A stretch of 64,000 bases of DNA. Origin: JBBQXH01 sp963710975 (lineage in GTDB: Bacteria > Actinomycetota > Thermoleophilia > Gaiellales > Gaiellaceae). The stretch covers positions 682,001-746,000 of the forward strand of contig CAVQCG010000005.1 in NCBI GenBank assembly GCA_963710975.1, in the 5' to 3' direction. The position numbers were made by a program, and so were the translations under genes. Below are positions 44,012-52,043 of the stretch, piece by piece. Positions within the stretch are counted from its first letter, which is position 1; each line of letters begins with the position of its first letter. The notes beneath the pieces were generated by a model. It was not told the DNA's origin, searched no databases, and saw nothing but the letters and a program-made list of their open reading frames with translations.

Positions 44012-44183
44012 GCCCGGCTTTGCCGGGCACAGCCACGGCGCGAGAAACGCGTCAAATGTGGAAGGAGGGGGCCCGTGGGGGAACCACGCGTTCCCCCGTA
44101 TCGCCGCCTCTCGGCGGCGATGAGCCCTTCGCGGCCGGCTTCGCCGTCCGCTGCGCGGGTCAGCGCGCTAACGCGCGCTGACC
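44012..44183. repeat. Intergenic hairpin cluster, including a copy of the 372-554 repeat family
   Basis: Four successive inverted repeats: gcccggc/gccgggc (44012-44028); ggggaac/gttcccc (~44077-44097); atcgccgcc/ggcggcgat (44100-44121); ggtcagcgcg/cgcgctgacc (44158-44183). The stretch 44097-44157 matches the reverse complement of the 92-bp repeat near position 400, including the same 9-bp stem and the ctgcgcg end. There is no coding capacity. The last hairpin sits 7 nt beyond the tRNA-Pro 3' end on its strand. Confidence 0.8.
44158..44183 (-). terminator. Hairpin immediately 3' of tRNA-Pro
   Basis: A perfect 10-bp stem with a CGTTAG-type 6-nt loop lies 7 nt downstream of the tRNA. There is no U-tract, so it may act as a processing or stability element, or a weak terminator. 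Confidence 0.45.
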
Positions 44184-44190
44184 CTTGCGA

Positions 44191-44264
44191 TCGGGGTGCC
44201 CGGATTCGAACCGGGGACCTCGCCGACCCGAACGGCGCGCGCTACCAGGCTGCGCTACACCCCG
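44191..44264 (-). tRNA. tRNA-Pro (anticodon CGG)
   Basis: 74 nt without encoded CCA. The acceptor stem CGGGGTG pairs perfectly with CACCCCG; the D-stem GCGC/GCGC surrounds AGCCTGGTA; the anticodon stem CGCCG/CGGCG encloses the loop TTCGGGT, giving anticodon CGG (codon CCG); the T-arm contains GGTTCGAATCC. Discriminator base A. Confidence 0.95.
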
Positions 44265-44303
44265 AAGGCGGGAAGCGTACCGATTCCACGCAGCCGTCAG
44301 GGG

Positions 44304-44309
44304 TAAGGT
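44304..44309 (+). promoter_or_regulatory. Leaderless -10 (TAAGGT) of the Nif3-like gene
   Basis: TAAGGT, 6 nt before GTG 44316, no SD; it lies in the 51-bp gap to the divergent tRNA. Confidence 0.5.
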
Positions 44310-44315
44310 CTCGTC

Positions 44316-45059
44316 GTGGCCGACCGCGACGAGATCATCGCCTTTGCCAACGAGTACCTGGAGCTCGCAAGCTACCCCGACTACGGACCGATGGGGCTCC
44401 AGGTTGCCGGTGCGTCCGAGGTCACGAAGATCGCCTGCGGCGTCTCGGCCTCACGTGAGCTCTTCGAGCGCGCGGAGACTGCCGGCGCCGACCTCGTCGT
44501 CGTCCACCACGGCCTGTTCTGGGATCGCGATCCCCGAGTCGTCGACGTTGCGATGCGCGCGCGCCTCGAAGCGCTGTTCAAGTCGAATGCGAATCTCGCT
44601 GCGTACCACCTCGCGCTCGATGCGCACCCGGACGTGGGCAACAACGCGCTCCTTTGCCGCATCCTTGGCATCGAGCTATTCGAGCGCTTCGCCGACGTGG
44701 GATTCGGCGGTGCGCTTGCCCGACCCGCGAAGATCGGCGACGTTTCGGGGTTGATCGAGCGAGAGCTTGGCCGGCCGCCACTCGTATTCGCGGAGGGGCC
44801 CGAAACGATCAAAAGCATCGCGGTTTGCTCGGGCGGCGCCGCCAAGCTCCTCGCCGACGCCGCCGCGGCCGGGTACGACTGCTACGTGACGGGCGAGCCG
44901 TCGGAGCCGTCCATGATGACTGCCAGAGAGGCCGGTATCCATTTCGTCGCGGCCGGCCACTACGCGACCGAGACGCTCGGGGTTCAGGCGCTGTCGGCAT
45001 TGCTCGCCGAGCGCTTCGAGCTCGAGTGGGAGTTCATCGACCTCCCGAATCCGGTCTAG
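44316..45059 (+). CDS. Nif3-like dinuclear metal-centre hexameric protein
   Basis: 247 residues, the compact (uninterrupted) form of the family. Metal ligands appear in VVHHGLFW (~66-73), the AAYHLALDAHPDVGNN block (~95-110, His and Asp) and the C-terminal AGHYATETLG (His/Glu, ~215). The family (YbgI/Nif3/YqfO) binds two metals in a toroidal hexamer and is sometimes annotated GTP cyclohydrolase I type 2, though biochemical support is thin. Leaderless GTG start. Confidence 0.92.
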   Translation: MADRDEIIAFANEYLELASYPDYGPMGLQVAGASEVTKIACGVSASRELFERAETAGADLVVVHHGLFWDRDPRVVDVAMRARLEALFKSNANLAAYHLALDAHPDVGNNALLCRILGIELFERFADVGFGGALARPAKIGDVSGLIERELGRPPLVFAEGPETIKSIAVCSGGAAKLLADAAAAGYDCYVTGEPSEPSMMTAREAGIHFVAAGHYATETLGVQALSALLAERFELEWEFIDLPNPV

Positions 45060-45317
45060 ATGATTGATCGGAAATTGACCGGAAACCGTGGCGCCACCGG
45101 ATGACGTCTAAGACACATCGCCTGAGCCGCCCCCGCCGGCACCACACGTTCCGATCGACCATCTAGCGAACGCTACGCCGAGGGCTTATCCTTACGGCAT
45201 GGTTCGGAGTGCGGAGCGGCGGCATTGAAAGACGCCGTCGCACGTCGTAGGAGAAGGGAGCCCGCTGCTCACTCGTGACAGCGGGCTTTGTCGTTCCCAG
45301 GGGGAAAGGAGCGTCGT
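45060..45317 (+). promoter_or_regulatory. Structured leader upstream of the 56-aa HTH protein
   Basis: 258 bp without an ORF. Two hairpins stand in tandem: 45216-45241 (8-bp stem with one G-U pair, 10-nt loop ATTGAAAGAC) and 45259-45287 (perfect 9-bp stem AGCCCGCTG/CAGCGGGCT, 11-nt loop) followed by TTTGT-like bases. The second looks like an intrinsic terminator 30 nt before the SD of the next gene, which suggests attenuation or a short RNA. A possible -10 (TATCCT) is at about 45188. Family not recognised. Confidence 0.45.
45259..45290 (+). terminator. Terminator-like hairpin in the leader
   Basis: A 9-bp perfect GC-rich stem followed by CTTTGTCGTT. The U-run is short, so termination may be partial or regulated. 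Confidence 0.45.
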
Positions 45318-45488
45318 ATGGCAAATCACCTCACGCCGGAGGAGTTGTCCGAGGAGCTCGGCATCGATAGGGCCACGGTGATCCAGCTCTGCATCGAAGA
45401 GTCGATTCCGATCTACCAGGGGAAGATCGACAAGACGCTGTTCCAGGCCCAGCTCGAAGCCGTTCGCAGCGCCCAGACGCCGGGGTAG
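45318..45488 (+). CDS. Small helix-turn-helix protein
   Basis: 56 residues. The N-terminal half LTPEELSEELGIDRATVIQLCIEESIPIYQGKID resembles an excisionase/MerR-type winged HTH: helix, turn at Gly-Ile-Asp, recognition helix, then a short hairpin. No partner domain, so it could bind DNA alone as a dimer or be an adaptor. A clear SD (AGGAG, 8 nt before ATG 45318) and a long structured leader distinguish it from its leaderless neighbours. It is convergent with ku, whose stop lies 8 nt away. Confidence 0.7.
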   Translation: MANHLTPEELSEELGIDRATVIQLCIEESIPIYQGKIDKTLFQAQLEAVRSAQTPG

Positions 45489-45496
45489 CCTTGGGC

Positions 45497-46315
45497 CTAC
45501 CGGGCGGCCGTCTTGCGCCGTGACGCTGGCTTCTTGGCGGGCTTTGCGGCCTCGATCGACTGCTTCAACGCCGCAACGAGGTCGATGACCGGTGCAGCGT
45601 CCGGTACAGGCTCGGGCTGCACGATCTCGTGGCCCTCTAGCTTTGACTGCAGCATCGACTTGAGCTCGGCCCGGTACTCGTTCGCATACCCGCTCGGATC
45701 GAAGTCCCCCGCGAGGCTCTCCACGAGCTGCTGCGCCATCTCGAGCTCGGGCGCTTTGATCTCGGTCTCGGCAACCGCTTCCCGGATCTCGGCGTCCGAA
45801 CGGATGTCCTCCGCGTAGTAGAGCGTCTCGAGGACGAGGGCATCGTCGAGCGCGCGCACGAGACAGAGATTCTGCTTTCCCCAGAGCACGAAGGTTCCGA
45901 CGGCCGCCATTCCCGTCTCCTGAAGCGCCTTCAGGAGAAGCGCATAGGGTCGCCGCCCGACCGGGTCGGCCGCAGGCGCCAGGAAGTAGCCGCGGTCGAA
46001 GTACAGCGGGTCGACCTGCGTCAGAGGAACGAAGCGGAGCAGCTCGATCTGTCGCGACCGTTTCAGCGCGACCGCCTCGAGATCGGAGTCCTCGACCGTC
46101 ACGTACTGCCCCTTGGCGAACTCCCAGCCCTTGACGAGCTCGTCGGCCTCGACGTCGCGGTCGTGGAACGGGCAATAGCGCTTCTGCTTGATCGGTGTCC
46201 CGCACTCGCGGTGCAGGGTTCGAAACGAGACGTCCTGGCGCTGCTGAGCCACCGCGAGCCCAACCGGGATCGTCACGAGGCCGAAGCTGAGGGATCCGTT
46301 CCAGATCGTGCGCAT
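45497..46315 (-). CDS. ku: DNA end-binding protein Ku
   Basis: 272 residues, a single Ku-core protein as in bacterial NHEJ. MRTIWNGSLSFGLVTIPV is the standard start; RTLHRECGTPIKQKRYCP and VKGWEFAKGQYV are core blocks; a Lys/Ala/Pro-rich basic tail (~245-272) would contact DNA or ligase. It threads DNA ends as a homodimer and recruits LigD. No ligD is in the window; the only ligase here is NAD-dependent LigA. Start ATG 46315 from homology; TACCCT lies 13 nt upstream. Confidence 0.95.
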   Translation of the reverse strand: MRTIWNGSLSFGLVTIPVGLAVAQQRQDVSFRTLHRECGTPIKQKRYCPFHDRDVEADELVKGWEFAKGQYVTVEDSDLEAVALKRSRQIELLRFVPLTQVDPLYFDRGYFLAPAADPVGRRPYALLLKALQETGMAAVGTFVLWGKQNLCLVRALDDALVLETLYYAEDIRSDAEIREAVAETEIKAPELEMAQQLVESLAGDFDPSGYANEYRAELKSMLQSKLEGHEIVQPEPVPDAAPVIDLVAALKQSIEAAKPAKKPASRRKTAAR

Positions 46316-46391
46316 CGAAAGTGCAAGCAGGGTAGCGAGCCTGGACACCTTTCCGCGTCGAACGACTCTTCCCTTCCCGCGGCCGAGCGGC

Positions 46392-46397
46392 TAGCGT
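46392..46397 (+). promoter_or_regulatory. Leaderless -10 (TAGCGT) of the acyl-CoA ligase gene
   Basis: TAGCGT, 7 nt before GTG 46405; still intact although the gene is frameshifted. Confidence 0.45.
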
Positions 46398-46404
46398 CGT
46401 TCCC

Positions 46405-48151
46405 GTGAGCACGATCTGCGACCTCTGGCTTGCGGCACGCTCTGCGGAACGGCCATACCCTGCGTTTCTCTTCGAGGAGGGCGGCTCCTGGCGGGAGATC
46501 GGCTGGGAGGAAGCCGCGGTCGCGGTCGACGAGCTCGCAGCCGGATTCGCCGAGCTCGGCGTCGAATCCGGCGAGCGGGTGGCGATCCTCGCTGGCACCC
46601 GCGTCGAGTGGACATTGTGCGACCTCGCGCTGATCTCGATCGGTGCCGTCACGGTTCCGATCTACCCGACGAGCTCCGCGCTCGAGTGCGCCTACATCCT
46701 GGGCAACGCAGGAGTGCGCGCGATCGTCTGCGAGAACGCGGAGCAGTACGCCAAGATAGCGCCGCTTCGCAGCCGGCTGGACTTCCTGGACATGATCGTG
46801 ACGATCGAGGGAGCCCCGGGAAGCGCCCTCGGGCTCGACGAGGTACGTGAGCGGGGCCGCAACGGCGGCGCATCCGCTGCCGCGGCCGTTGGCGAGACGC
46901 CGGGCTGTCGCCAGCGAGGGCGACGTCCTGACGATCATCTACACGTCAGGGACGACCGGGCCCCCGAAGGGCTGTGTCATCACCCACGGGAACTTCTCGT
47001 CGATGGTCGACATGGTCGGCCGCATCCCGGACTTCCTCGAGAGCGGCGACCGCGTGCTCCTCTATCTCCCCCTCGCGCACAACTTCGCCCGGTTGGTGCA
47101 ATTCGCCGGGATTGGTGTCGGCTTCACCGTCGCGTTCTGCTCGGATATGGATCGAATCCCCGGGGCATTGCTCGAGGTCTCGCCGACCATCCTGCCGAGC
47201 GTGCCGCGCCTGTTCGAGAAGGTCATGGCGAGTGTGTCGGAGTCGATCGAGCAGATGTCCGGTCCGAAGCGCCGTCTCGCCGACTGGGCATTCGACGTTG
47301 GCGCGCGAGCTGCTCGTCACCGGCAGGCGGGCGAACGCGTTCCCGCTCCGCTCGCCCTTCAGCGGTCAGCTGCCGACAAGCTCGTGTTCTCGAAGATCAA
47401 GGCCCGTTTGGGGGGCAGCCTTCGCTTCGCGGTGTCGGGCGGCGCTCCCCTTGGAACCGATGTGGCGGAGTTCTTCGACGCGCTCGGGCTCCTGATTCTC
47501 GAGGGCTACGGGCTGACCGAGTGCACGTCCGCGTCACATGTCAACCGCCCCAGCCGGTACCGGTTCGGAACCGTCGGCCTGCCCGTGCCTGGTCTCGAGG
47601 CCCGGGCAGCGAACGACGGTGAGATCCTGCTCCGAGGGCCCGCGGTGTTCGCGGGCTATCACGGCGACGAGAAGGGAACGCGCGAGGTTCTCAGCGAGGA
47701 CGGATGGCTTCACACCGGGGACATCGGCTCGATCGATGCAGAAGGCTTCCTGACCATCACCGACCGGAAGAAGGACGTCATCATCACCGCGGGCGGGATG
47801 AACGTCTCACCACAGAACATCGAGAACGCGCTAAGAGCCTCACGCTACGTTGCCCAGGCGCTCGTCATCGGCGATCGCCGACCGTTCCTCACGGCGCTGG
47901 TCGCTATCGACCGGGACGAGGCGGCAAAGGTCGCTCACTCAGCTGACGACATCAGCGCCCTGGTCGAGAAGGCCGTCGCGGAGGTCAACAGCGATCTCGC
48001 CCGACCCGAGCAGATCAAGCGCTTCTCGATCGTGCCGAGAGACTTCCTGCCCGAAGAGGGAGAGGTCACGCCGACGCTGAAGCTTCGTCGCCATGTTTGC
48101 GAGGAGCACTTCGCGGCGGAGATCGCCGCCATGTACGCGAACGACGCGTAA
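46405..48151 (+). pseudogene. Long-chain fatty-acid CoA ligase (AMP-binding), single frameshift
   Basis: The first ~150 codons (46405 to about 46880) encode the ANL N-terminus (SWREIGWEEAAVAVDELAAG, VPIYPTSSALECAYILGNA). The rest lies in another frame from about 46885 to 48151: the P-loop YTSGTTGPPKG, GYGLTECTSAS (A5), GWLHTGDIGSID (A7), DRKKDVIITAGGMNVSP (A8) and a C-terminal domain are all intact. One indel near 46880-46910 therefore separates two otherwise complete halves of a ~580-residue FadD15/AMP-forming ligase. It is either a recent pseudogene or a base-call error; no slippery heptamer with a nearby stop suggests programmed shifting. Confidence 0.8.
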
Positions 48152-48182
48152 CGGCCGTCGATTCTGGTACCTTGCGCGGCCC

Positions 48183-49394
48183 GTGCGCTCGCGACGCATC
48201 CTCGCCGGGGCGCTCGCCTCGTGGCTCGTGCTCACGGGCGCGGCGACCGCTACACCGGCGAAGGAACCTCTCGACCAAAGGCTGGCTCGCGCCCTGAATG
48301 TCCCCGGCGTCGTAGCGTCACGAACGGGCGCTGTGGCGATCGATCTCGTGAACGACCGAACGGTGTTCGTGCGGAACCCGGCCGTGCCGTTCCAGCCGGC
48401 GTCGAACGAGAAGCTCACCGTTGCGCTCACCGCGCTCGACGAGCTCGGTCTGGGGTTCCGGATCCGGACGCTCGTCCTCGGCAAGGGCGTCCAGGTCGGA
48501 CGCAAGTGGGATGGAGACCTCGTCCTGAAGGGCCGCGGGGATCCAACTCTGCGCGCGGGCGACCTCGCCGCACTCGCAGCGAAGGTTCACGAGCTGGGCA
48601 TCCGAAGAGTCTCCGGTCGTGTGATCGGTGACGAATCGTTCTTCGACGCCCGCCGTACCGCGCCGGGCTGGAAGAGATCCTTCTACAAGGTCGAGTGTCC
48701 CCCGCTGTCCGCGCTCGTCGTGGATCGTGCGTGGCTCGACGGCAGGACATCGGACCTTCCCGCCCTGAGCGCGGCGATCGCCTTCAAGCGCGCGCTCGAA
48801 CGAGCCGGCGTCCGGGTATCGAAAAAGGCCGCGACCGGAGTCGCGGGGGCGGCAGCAACTGAGCTGGCGCACGTCGAGTCGCCGCCGGTCCGTCGGCTCG
48901 TGAAGGAGATGAACACGGAGAGTGACAACTTCATCGCCGAGATGTTGCTGAAGCAACTCGGTGCCCGGGAGTTCGGCCGTGGCACGACGGCTGCGGGCGC
49001 GAAAGCCGTACGACGAGAGCTCGCGCAGCGCGAGCTTCCGCTTGGTGGTGTGCGGATCGTCGACGGGTCGGGACTTTCGCGCGCAGATCGTGTGACAGCG
49101 CAGATGCTCTCCGCGCTCCTCGTCTCTGCCCGGAACGACGCTGGCATCGCCGAGGCGTTCGTCGGCTCGCTTGCAGTTGCCGGAATCAGTGGCACCCTCG
49201 AGGATCGGTTGACGGTTCCGCCCGCACGAGGGCATGTCAGGGCGAAGACAGGAACGACGAACGCGGCCTCGGCCCTCTCCGGCTACGCCGGCAGCAGGTA
49301 CGTGTTTTCGCTGGTCATGAACGGCAACCCCGTCGCCGTGGATGCCGCGAGGAGGGCCCAGGACAGGTTCGCCCGGCTACTCGCCGGCCAGTAA
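48183..49394 (+). CDS. dacB: D-alanyl-D-alanine carboxypeptidase/endopeptidase (PBP4, peptidase S13)
   Basis: 403 residues. The N-terminal signal peptide (RRILAGALASWLVLTGAAT) shows export. All three penicillin-binding motifs are present: SNEK with the nucleophile Ser74 and Lys77, SDN (Ser247), and KTG (Lys355). It is shorter than E. coli PBP4, with a reduced insert between SxxK and SxN as in other actinobacteria. It trims peptidoglycan stem peptides. GTG 48183 gives the signal peptide; TACCTT lies 9 nt upstream. The end overlaps ligA by 18 nt, convergent. Confidence 0.92.
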   Translation: MRSRRILAGALASWLVLTGAATATPAKEPLDQRLARALNVPGVVASRTGAVAIDLVNDRTVFVRNPAVPFQPASNEKLTVALTALDELGLGFRIRTLVLGKGVQVGRKWDGDLVLKGRGDPTLRAGDLAALAAKVHELGIRRVSGRVIGDESFFDARRTAPGWKRSFYKVECPPLSALVVDRAWLDGRTSDLPALSAAIAFKRALERAGVRVSKKAATGVAGAAATELAHVESPPVRRLVKEMNTESDNFIAEMLLKQLGAREFGRGTTAAGAKAVRRELAQRELPLGGVRIVDGSGLSRADRVTAQMLSALLVSARNDAGIAEAFVGSLAVAGISGTLEDRLTVPPARGHVRAKTGTTNAASALSGYAGSRYVFSLVMNGNPVAVDAARRAQDRFARLLAGQ

Positions 49395-51395
49395 TCGCTC
49401 GAATGCGGCTTCGTCGAGGAGCTCGACGCCGACCTGCTGCGCCTTCGTCAGCTTCGAGCTCCCGGGCTCCTCGCCAACCACGAGCCCCGCGGTCTTCTTC
49501 GACACGGAGTCCGTCACCCGCGCTCCAAGCGCCTCCAGCGCCGCCCTGGCTTCGTCGCGTGAACGCCCTTCGAGCGTGCCCGTGATGACGTAGCTCTTTC
49601 CGGTCAGTGGGCCTTCAGGAGGGCGATCCTCGGGATCCAGCTCGAAGCGAAGGCCTAGCTCCCGCAGCTCCTGCACGAGAGCCCTGTTCTCGTCGTCCGC
49701 GAACCACTCGGCCACGAGCTCCGCACGCTCCGGACCGATGCCCTCGATCTGCTGGATCTCCTCCTGCGATGCCGCCATGAGCCTGTCGACCGTGCCGAAG
49801 TGGCGGGCCAGGCTCTGGGCGACCACCCAGCCGACTTTGGAGATGTTCAGACCGAACAGGATCCGGTTGAACGGCTGCGCCTTCGACCGCTCGATCGCCT
49901 CGATCGTCTTGCCGGCCGAGATCTCACCGTAGCCGTCGAGCACGGCGAGTTGCTCGGCCGTCAGTCGATAGAGATCGGGCATCGACCGGAGATGACCCTC
50001 GGCCCACAGCCGCCTGACGAACTGCTCACCAACGCCCTCGATGTCCATCGCCGGGCCGACCCAGTGAATCAGCGTCTCGAGGCCGCGGGACGGGCAGGAC
50101 CGGTTCGGACATCGATGCATCGCCTCGCCCTCCGCCTTGACGACGGCGACGCCGCACAGGGGGCAGTGGGTCGGCATCCTCCAGGGAACGGTTCCCGGCT
50201 CGTGCGGCAGCACCGGTCCGACAACCTGCGGGATCACATCGCCGGCGCGCTGCACGATGACGACATCGCCCTCCCTGATGTCCTTACGGTTGATGTCCTC
50301 TTCGTTGTGAAGCGTCGCGGTCGAAACGGTCACACCACCGACCTCGACCGGCTCGAGCTGCGCCCACGGATTGAGCGCACCGGTCCGGCCCACACGCACG
50401 TGGATCGCGGCGAGCCTCGTCTGGGCAGTCATCGGGGCCCACTTGAACGCGCGTGCCCAGCGAGGCCGCTCGTGCAACGCACCAAGGCGCTCCTGCTGCT
50501 CGAAGGAGTCGACCTTGATCACGATCCCGTCGATCTCGTAGTCGAGCTCGATCCGCCGCTTCTCCCACTCTGCGCACACGCGCGCGACCGATTCGATCGA
50601 CGTGTGCCGTTCGGCGAAAGGGTTGGTGCGAAAACCATGCTCGCGCAGCCACTCGAGTGCCTCCCAGTGACCGGCAACGGGCACCCCCTCGCGGAACCCG
50701 AACCCATAGATCCAGATCGAGAGTGAGCGCGATGCAGTGACGTTGGGATCGAGCTGTCGAAGTGAGCCTGCCGCGGCGTTCCTGGGATTCGGAGCCATCT
50801 TCTTGCCCTCGGCGACCAGTTGCTCGTTGACCCGGCGGAACGTCGTGAGCTGGAAGTAGACCTCTCCACGAACCTCCGCCGCCGCCGGCGGCGCACCGCT
50901 TTCCTCGCGCATCCGAAGCGGGATAGCGTCGATCGTCCGCAGATTCGGCGTGATGTCCTCCCCCCGGAAGCCGTCGCCGCGCGTGGCTCCGCGAACGAAG
51001 GTGCCGCTCTCGTATACGAGCGAAACCGCGGAACCGTCGATCTTCGGCTCGGTGACGTAGGACACCGGTTCGTCCGAATCGAGGCGCTTGCGGACGTCGT
51101 CCGCCCACTTCGAGAGCGCTTCGTCGGTCGTGACCTTGTCGAGCGAGCCCATCGGCGTGAGGTGCTCGACCTTCGTGAACCGATCGGAGGGTGGGGCGCC
51201 CACTCGCGAGGTGGGCGAGTCTGGAGCCCGTAGCTCCGGATGCTCCTCCTCGAGCTCCACGAGCTCGTCGTAGAGCCGGTCGTACTCGGCGTCGGTGATC
51301 TCCGGATCGTCCAGGACGTGATAGCGGTACAGATGGTGCTCGAGCAGCGCGCGAAGCTCTCCGGCCCGCGCGCCGGGGTCGTTGCTAGAGGACAT
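49377..51395 (-). CDS. ligA: NAD-dependent DNA ligase LigA
   Basis: 672 residues with the full set: domain Ia, adenylation domain with the Lys118 nucleophile in EPKIDGSAVSL, OB fold, the Cys4 zinc finger (CPLCGVAV...HRCPNRSCPSRG, ~405-430), HhH repeats (DIEGVGEQFVRRL ... IEGIGPERAEL) and a BRCT domain at the end (GKSYVITGTLEGRSRDEA). It seals nicks in replication and repair. ATG 51395 lies inside the 3' end of the upstream HAD gene (11-nt overlap), so the two are coupled. Confidence 0.97.
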   Translation of the reverse strand: MSSSNDPGARAGELRALLEHHLYRYHVLDDPEITDAEYDRLYDELVELEEEHPELRAPDSPTSRVGAPPSDRFTKVEHLTPMGSLDKVTTDEALSKWADDVRKRLDSDEPVSYVTEPKIDGSAVSLVYESGTFVRGATRGDGFRGEDITPNLRTIDAIPLRMREESGAPPAAAEVRGEVYFQLTTFRRVNEQLVAEGKKMAPNPRNAAAGSLRQLDPNVTASRSLSIWIYGFGFREGVPVAGHWEALEWLREHGFRTNPFAERHTSIESVARVCAEWEKRRIELDYEIDGIVIKVDSFEQQERLGALHERPRWARAFKWAPMTAQTRLAAIHVRVGRTGALNPWAQLEPVEVGGVTVSTATLHNEEDINRKDIREGDVVIVQRAGDVIPQVVGPVLPHEPGTVPWRMPTHCPLCGVAVVKAEGEAMHRCPNRSCPSRGLETLIHWVGPAMDIEGVGEQFVRRLWAEGHLRSMPDLYRLTAEQLAVLDGYGEISAGKTIEAIERSKAQPFNRILFGLNISKVGWVVAQSLARHFGTVDRLMAASQEEIQQIEGIGPERAELVAEWFADDENRALVQELRELGLRFELDPEDRPPEGPLTGKSYVITGTLEGRSRDEARAALEALGARVTDSVSKKTAGLVVGEEPGSSKLTKAQQVGVELLDEAAFERLLAGE

Positions 51396-52020
51396 CGAGC
51401 AGCTCCTGGGGCCGCGCAAGCAGGACGTCGGGCTGCTCGGCCGCTAGCCGCTCCGGACTATGGATTCTGCCCCAGCCGGCGGCCACGGAAGCCATCCCTG
51501 CCGCCTTCGCCGCCTGGATGTCGAACGGTGAGTCGCCGACATAGACCGCCGCTTCCACCTCTCCGGCAAGTTGTGTGAGCGCGACAAGGAGCGGCTCGGG
51601 ATCGGGCTTGTGACGTCGGGTGTCGTCGCCGGTCACGATGGCGCCGAAGTACTGGCGCATGGGAATCACCTCGAACGTCACGTCGACGGTTGGACGGCTC
51701 TTCACGGTGACGAGACCGAGCGCGCGTCCTTCGGCAGAGAGACGCTGGAGCACGTGGTCGATCCCCGAGAACGCGGCGACGCCCCTGTAGATGCCCATGT
51801 TGTGCTCGCGGTAGACCCGAGTCAGCTCGTCGGCGCGATCGACATCGAACTCCTCCATCTGTGCCTGGATCCCGTGCCCACCAACCTTCGCCATCAGGAC
51901 GTCGTCGGGGATAACACGGTCGAGCACGGTCCGGGTGGCGTACTGGAAAGACGCAAGAATCAGATCGCCCGAGTCGATGAGTGTTCCGTCCAGGTCGAAG
52001 AGAACGGTCCTGAATCGCAT
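51385..52020 (-). CDS. HAD hydrolase, PpaX/phosphoglycolate phosphatase-like
   Basis: 211 residues. Motif I FDLDGTLIDSGD (Asp8/Asp10), a helical cap, TVKSR (motif II), HKPDPEPLLVAL (motif III Lys) and YVGDSPFDIQAAKAAGM (motif IV). The sequence is closest in style to pyrophosphatase PpaX or Gph; substrate not provable. TAGCAT lies 8 nt before ATG 52020. It overlaps ligA, forming a two-gene unit downstream of truA. Confidence 0.88.
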   Translation of the reverse strand: MRFRTVLFDLDGTLIDSGDLILASFQYATRTVLDRVIPDDVLMAKVGGHGIQAQMEEFDVDRADELTRVYREHNMGIYRGVAAFSGIDHVLQRLSAEGRALGLVTVKSRPTVDVTFEVIPMRQYFGAIVTGDDTRRHKPDPEPLLVALTQLAGEVEAAVYVGDSPFDIQAAKAAGMASVAAGWGRIHSPERLAAEQPDVLLARPQELLDVL

Positions 52021-52043
52021 CGGGCCCGATGCTACCCGCGGGC

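Noticed and set aside
43886..44458. Plus-strand open frames across 43.9-44.5 kb
   Set aside because: They cross the hairpin repeats and the tRNA-Pro gene and have no coding features.
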